Of a stretch of 9,399 bases of DNA, positions 6,837 to 9,399 are shown one piece after another (the first letter of the stretch is position 1; each line of letters starts with the position of its first letter). The DNA lies in assembly GCA_031278075.1 (NCBI GenBank), contig JAITLE010000280.1, positions 1 through 9,399 on the forward strand. Direction: 5' to 3'. Below the pieces are notes generated by a model. That model was not told the DNA's origin. It saw nothing but the letters and a program-made list of their open reading frames with translations, and did not search any database. Both the position numbers and the translations under genes were made by a program. Origin of the DNA: Bifidobacteriaceae bacterium (GTDB lineage Bacteria; Actinomycetota; Actinomycetes; Actinomycetales; WQXJ01).

Positions 6837-7717
6837 ACGGCGCCGCGACAATCCCTAAAGCTCCGCTTGAGGCCGCGCCTGTCCCGCGACCACCCACCAA
6901 GGCCGAGCAGCGCCACCTGCGTCTGGACCATTTCCCTGGGTTGTGGCTGGTCAGCCTCGTCTGCCTGGCCTTCTTGTACATCCCGATGCTGATCGTGGTG
7001 GCCTATTCGTTCAACAGCGGCCGGCAGGCGCTGATCTGGCAGGGTTTCTCTTTGACGTGGTACCAGCGGGTGTTCAGCGACGCCTCGATCGTCAGCGCGA
7101 CCAAGGTGTCGTTGCAGGTGGCGGTGATCGCCACAGTGGCTTCGACCGCGATGGCTGTGCTCTATGTGCTGGCGATGAACCGCTTGGGGCGCTGGGGATC
7201 GGCCGCGGCCATGGCGCTGCTGGCCGCGCCGATCGTGGTGCCGGAGGTGATCATGGGCGTCGCGACGCTCGCGTTCATCCGGCTGATCGGTCTCAACCCG
7301 GGCTTTTGGCCGCTGGTGTTCGCGCACACGTGCTTCTGTTTCCCGTTCGCGTTGATGAACATCAGGGCGCGGCACGGCACCCTGGATCCCGCCTTGTTCG
7401 AATCGGCGGCCGATCTCGGGGCCAGCGAGGCCACCATGGTCAGGCGGATCTCACTGCCGCTGCTGATGCCCGGAATCGTCTCGGGGGCGCTGCTCGCTTT
7501 CGTGGTGTCGATGGACGATTTCATGATCTCGAACTTCTTGGCTTCGGCGGGGTCGACCACTCTGCCGATCTACATTTTCGGCCTGATCCGCAAGGGCGTC
7601 AGCCCATCGGTCAACGTGGTCGCGACGCTGCTGCTGCTCCTGGCGGTGGGGGTGACCACGGCCACGACGTTCTTGTCGCGGCAGCGGGGCGCGGCGGCGG
7701 GTCGGCGGCCAACGTGA
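6833..7717 (+). CDS. potC: Spermidine/putrescine ABC transporter permease, PotC type
   Basis: Second membrane subunit of the importer. 294 residues. A ~34-residue polar, Pro-rich N-terminus precedes six likely membrane segments near 36-60, 88-115, 124-148, 157-177, 212-236 and 260-282. YIPMLIVVAYSFNSGR (49-64) and SLTWYQRVF (73-81) are typical of PotC. The EAA-type coupling loop is ESAADLGASEATMVRRISLP (190-209). SMDDFMISNFLASAGSTTLP (226-245) matches the conserved PotC stretch reading F.S.DDF..S.F in other bacteria. The ATG at 6833 overlaps the PotB stop (ATGA), so the longer frame from 6614 is rejected. A 158-base spacer separates it from the binding-protein gene, unlike the tight packing upstream. 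Confidence 0.93.
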   Translation: MNGAATIPKAPLEAAPVPRPPTKAEQRHLRLDHFPGLWLVSLVCLAFLYIPMLIVVAYSFNSGRQALIWQGFSLTWYQRVFSDASIVSATKVSLQVAVIATVASTAMAVLYVLAMNRLGRWGSAAAMALLAAPIVVPEVIMGVATLAFIRLIGLNPGFWPLVFAHTCFCFPFALMNIRARHGTLDPALFESAADLGASEATMVRRISLPLLMPGIVSGALLAFVVSMDDFMISNFLASAGSTTLPIYIFGLIRKGVSPSVNVVATLLLLLAVGVTTATTFLSRQRGAAAGRRPT

Positions 7718-7840
7718 CGGCTCGACGGGTGGACGGAACCGCGCGCGGGCGGCGAACGGCCTTGGACGCCGGGCGGGGCGTCGGGGTTGATGGGGAGGAC
7801 GGCATCGTGCGCGGACGAAGCCGCGGGCGAACGTGACTGG
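7718..7840 (+). promoter_or_regulatory. potC-potD spacer with two perfect hairpins
   Basis: Two stem-loops lie in the left part of the spacer: GACGCC/GGCGTC at 7765-7770 and 7777-7782 (6-base loop), and CGCGG/CCGCG at 7810-7814 and 7821-7825 (loop ACGAAG). A 26-codon frame, ATG 7790 to TAA 7868-7870, spans the second hairpin and the one at 7841-7859, ending five bases before potD; it has no strong ribosome binding site. No U-tract follows the hairpins. Candidate roles are attenuation, RNA processing, or protection of potD message; none is shown. Confidence 0.4.
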
Positions 7841-7868
7841 GGAGCCGAGACCCGGCTCCGGAAAGGAT
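7841..7868 (+). promoter_or_regulatory. Hairpin directly before the potD ribosome binding site
   Basis: GGAGCCG (7841-7847) and CGGCTCC (7853-7859) form a perfect 7-bp stem with a 5-base loop, AGACC. The binding site GAAAGGA (7861-7867) begins two bases later and lies eight bases before the ATG at 7876. The placement resembles the hairpin before the dehydrogenase gene. A 5'-stabilising or translation-control role is inferred. Confidence 0.5.
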
Positions 7869-7875
7869 AAGGACG

Positions 7876-8997
7876 ATGAAACGGACCAGGACGGGGGCCA
7901 CGCGCTCCCTGGCGGGTGTGGCGCTCGCGGCGGCTCTGCTCGGCGTGGTGGGGTGCGGCGGCGCCACGCCGAACGGCGCCGAGGACCAAACCGACGCGGC
8001 GGCTGGCTTCGTGCCCGCGACCAGCGGCGCCGTCAGCATCTACACGTGGTCGGATTACCTGCCGCTGGAGCTGCTGGATCGGTTCGAGGAGGAGACCGGC
8101 ATCCGCGCGACCATCGACTTCTATGAGAACAACGAGTCGCTCATGTCGAAACTGGAGATCAGCGGCGGGACGGGTTATGACGTGGTGGTCCCGTCCGACT
8201 ACGCCGTCAAAGCGATGATCGAAAAGGGCCTGTTGACCAAGTTCTCGGCCTTGGATCTGCCAAATGGCAAGTACATCGCCGAGGAGGCGAAAAACGTCTA
8301 CTACGACCCTCAGCGGGAATACTCGGCGCCGTATATGTACGGGAGCACCGGGTTCTCATACGACTCGTCGCTGTTGGCCGAAGGCCAAGAGGGGCCCAAA
8401 TCGTGGTACGACTATTTCACCCTGGGTGAGCCTTTCGCCGGCGACATCGGGATTTTGAACGACGAGTTCGACGGTGTCAACGCCGCGCTGCGGGCCGTTG
8501 GAGCTGCCCCATGCACCAACGATCCAGAGGAGCTGCAAGCCGCCCTGGACCTGTTGCTGGGGCTGAAGCCGAAGGTCAAGACGATCCTCTCGGACGCGGT
8601 GGCGGACCGGCTGGGCGTCGGCGAGAACACCGCGGGAATGATCTGGAATGGCGACTCACACAGGGCGTGGCGGCTGAATCAGAACATCGTCTACGTGTAC
8701 GCCACGGAAGGCCTGTCCTTGTTCGAGGATAACTGGGTCATCCCGTCCGGGGCCGCCAATGTGCCGCAGGCGTTGACCTTCATCAACTGGATGCTAGACC
8801 CGAAGAACGCCGCCGAGGCGGCGAACTATGTGGGGTTCTCCGCGCAACTCGACGGGATCGAGGAATACCTGGACGAGGATATGAAAGCCGACCCGGCGAT
8901 TGTCCCGCCCGCTGACGCGAAGCTTGAGATGATCCCGGCCTGCGACAACGAGACCATGAACAAGTACACGCAGATCTGGGAGTCGTTCAAGGGGTGA
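7876..8997 (+). CDS. potD: Polyamine ABC transporter substrate-binding lipoprotein, PotD type
   Basis: Extracytoplasmic receptor of the importer, anchored by lipid. 373 residues. Signal peptide 1-26 (basic MKRTRTGATR, then a hydrophobic stretch) ends in lipobox VVGC with Cys27 as the lipidation site. The mature protein follows the PotD pattern: IYTWSDYLP (55-63) with aromatic ligand positions Trp58 and Tyr61, FEEETGI (70-76), YDVVVPSDY (101-109), PYMYGSTGFSYD (152-163), GMIWNGDS (254-261) with Trp257, and VIPSGAANVPQALTFINWML (288-307). Some charged pocket residues of E. coli PotD appear not to be conserved (see findings), so the exact polyamine is uncertain. ATG chosen for GAAAGGA eight bases upstream and the complete signal peptide. 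Last gene of the operon; being spaced and hairpin-led fits separate control of a receptor needed in excess. Confidence 0.93.
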   Translation: MKRTRTGATRSLAGVALAAALLGVVGCGGATPNGAEDQTDAAAGFVPATSGAVSIYTWSDYLPLELLDRFEEETGIRATIDFYENNESLMSKLEISGGTGYDVVVPSDYAVKAMIEKGLLTKFSALDLPNGKYIAEEAKNVYYDPQREYSAPYMYGSTGFSYDSSLLAEGQEGPKSWYDYFTLGEPFAGDIGILNDEFDGVNAALRAVGAAPCTNDPEELQAALDLLLGLKPKVKTILSDAVADRLGVGENTAGMIWNGDSHRAWRLNQNIVYVYATEGLSLFEDNWVIPSGAANVPQALTFINWMLDPKNAAEAANYVGFSAQLDGIEEYLDEDMKADPAIVPPADAKLEMIPACDNETMNKYTQIWESFKG

Positions 8998-9018
8998 CGC
9001 CCGGGCGCGACCCGGGCG
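8998..9018 (+). terminator. GC-rich hairpin immediately after potD stop
   Basis: CGCCCGGG (8998-9005) and CCCGGGCG (9011-9018) form a perfect 8-bp stem with a 5-base loop CGCGA, starting at the base after the TGA. No U-tract follows, so it is not a classical intrinsic terminator; U-less hairpin terminators have been proposed for actinobacteria, and 3'-end stabilisation is the other reading. Confidence 0.5.
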
Positions 9019-9099
9019 CGGCTCGGGCGTGGTCGCTGTGCAGCTCTGGTCCGCGAGTCCGGTGGCGTGGTCGTCGGGGTCGAGCCGGTGAGCGGACCT

Positions 9100-9180
9100 G
9101 TGGCCGGGCCGGTGGCTGGACTGGTGGTCTGGTCGGCGGCTGGGCTGGTGGTTGGGCTGGTGGCTGGGCCGGTCTGGTGG
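9100..9180. repeat. 12-bp tandem repeat (minisatellite)
   Basis: Six diverged 12-base units in register at 9100, 9112, 9124, 9136, 9148 and 9160, consensus GTGGCTGGGCTG, plus a partial unit to 9180. Because 12 is a multiple of three, every frame across it is a repeated tetrapeptide (for example PAQP on the minus strand), which explains the long open frames here. I see no gene. Confidence 0.75.
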
Positions 9181-9210
9181 CCCAGCCCAGGGCTGTCACG
9201 CCGCGACGAG

Positions 9211-9368
9211 CGAAGATTGGCGACTTTTGTGTCCTCGAAGCCGGATCGTGGCGAATTTTGTGCCTGCCCGACACGCGCATAGGCCTTTGACCAGGCGATA
9301 CGCGTGAGCCCCGGGGACAAAAGTCGCCAAAACTCGGGTGGGGGGCACAAAAGTCGCCAAAACTCGGA
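9211..9368. repeat. Large imperfect palindrome built from ~26-bp repeats
   Basis: Two inverted copies (9211-9234 and 9241-9264, 31 bases apart) face two direct copies (9313-9338 and 9342-9367). Paired positions sum to 18578 for the inner pair and the centre, and to 18577 for the outer pair. The outer arm is an 18-bp duplex, 9217-9234 with 9343-9360, with one G-T pair. The centre is itself a hairpin: CACGCG 9272-9277 with CGCGTG 9301-9306, then GCCT 9283-9286 with AGGC 9293-9296. The A/T-rich runs contrast with the flanking sequence. It could be a bidirectional terminator, a small non-autonomous element or a protein-binding array; no gene or target-site duplication is visible. Confidence 0.75.
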
Positions 9369-9399
9369 TCGAGGGGCACAGAAGTCGCCAAAACTCGGG
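9313..9399 (+). repeat. Three direct repeats with 30-31 bp period, running off the right edge
   Basis: Copies at 9313-9338, 9342-9367 and 9373-9399 share GGGGCACA (first copy GGGGACA) followed by AAAGTCGCCAAAACTCGG, with an A-to-G change in the third copy. Gaps are only three to five bases, so these are near-tandem repeats and not a CRISPR. The first two also form the right arm of the palindrome; the third lies outside it and the array may continue beyond the window. Confidence 0.85.

Noticed and set aside
7810..7825. Guanidine-II (mini-ykkC) riboswitch hairpin with an ACGR loop
   Set aside because: The loop is six bases (ACGAAG), not ACGR closed by a G-C-rich stem, and the neighbouring hairpins lack the second ACGR loop the class requires.
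8826..9391. Minus-strand open frames of 174 and 134 codons over the right-hand tail
   Set aside because: Their length is explained by the 12-bp minisatellite and the 30-31 bp repeats, which give PAQP-like and SFGDFC-like peptides; one overlaps potD antisense. No ribosome binding site or domain.
9313..9399. CRISPR array
   Set aside because: Units are separated by only three to five bases, there are inverted copies upstream, and no cas gene is present.

Overview
The window is G+C-rich throughout. It uses GTG and TTG starts freely, chains genes through 4-base overlaps, and carries a glutamate-cysteine ligase of the YbdK type and a THUMP-like methyltransferase that look typically actinobacterial. 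A high-GC Actinomycetota chromosome is the best reading; nothing here fixes the genus.

Layout. (1) 1-184, minus strand: 5' end of a gene running off the left edge. Its product has a proline-rich N-terminus, and its coding strand carries a run of eleven C. (2) About 236-793, plus strand: an open frame whose first part looks like a real secreted-protein domain, but which seems to lack a proper 5' end and runs tail-to-tail into the next gene; probably a remnant. (3) 582-2933, minus strand: a two-gene operon, THUMP-like SAM methyltransferase then YbdK-type carboxylate-amine ligase. The stop codon of the first directly abuts the ribosome binding site of the second. (4) 2934-3262: divergent intergenic region with GC-rich degenerate repeats and a hairpin touching the next gene's ribosome binding site. 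(5) 3263-8997, plus strand: a five-gene polyamine uptake and catabolism operon: gamma-aminobutyraldehyde dehydrogenase, PotA-like ATPase, PotB-like and PotC-like permeases, and a PotD-like lipoprotein. The first four genes are joined by 4-base overlaps; the binding-protein gene is set apart by a 158-base spacer with three hairpins. (6) 8998-9399: no credible gene; a hairpin just after the last stop, a 12-bp minisatellite, and an A/T-richer element of ~26-bp repeats forming a ~158-bp imperfect palindrome followed by a further direct copy at the window edge.

How it works together (inference). The lipoprotein would capture putrescine or spermidine outside the membrane, PotB/PotC/PotA would import it with ATP, and the dehydrogenase would oxidise 4-aminobutanal to GABA. 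The enzyme making 4-aminobutanal from putrescine (aminotransferase or oxidase) is not in this window. The gene set matches E. coli ydcSTUV-ydcW, but with the dehydrogenase first and the binding protein last.

I did not find a clear new multi-gene system. The least explained items are the palindromic repeat element at the right end, the poly-C tract in the left-edge gene, and the hairpins touching ribosome binding sites in the polyamine operon.
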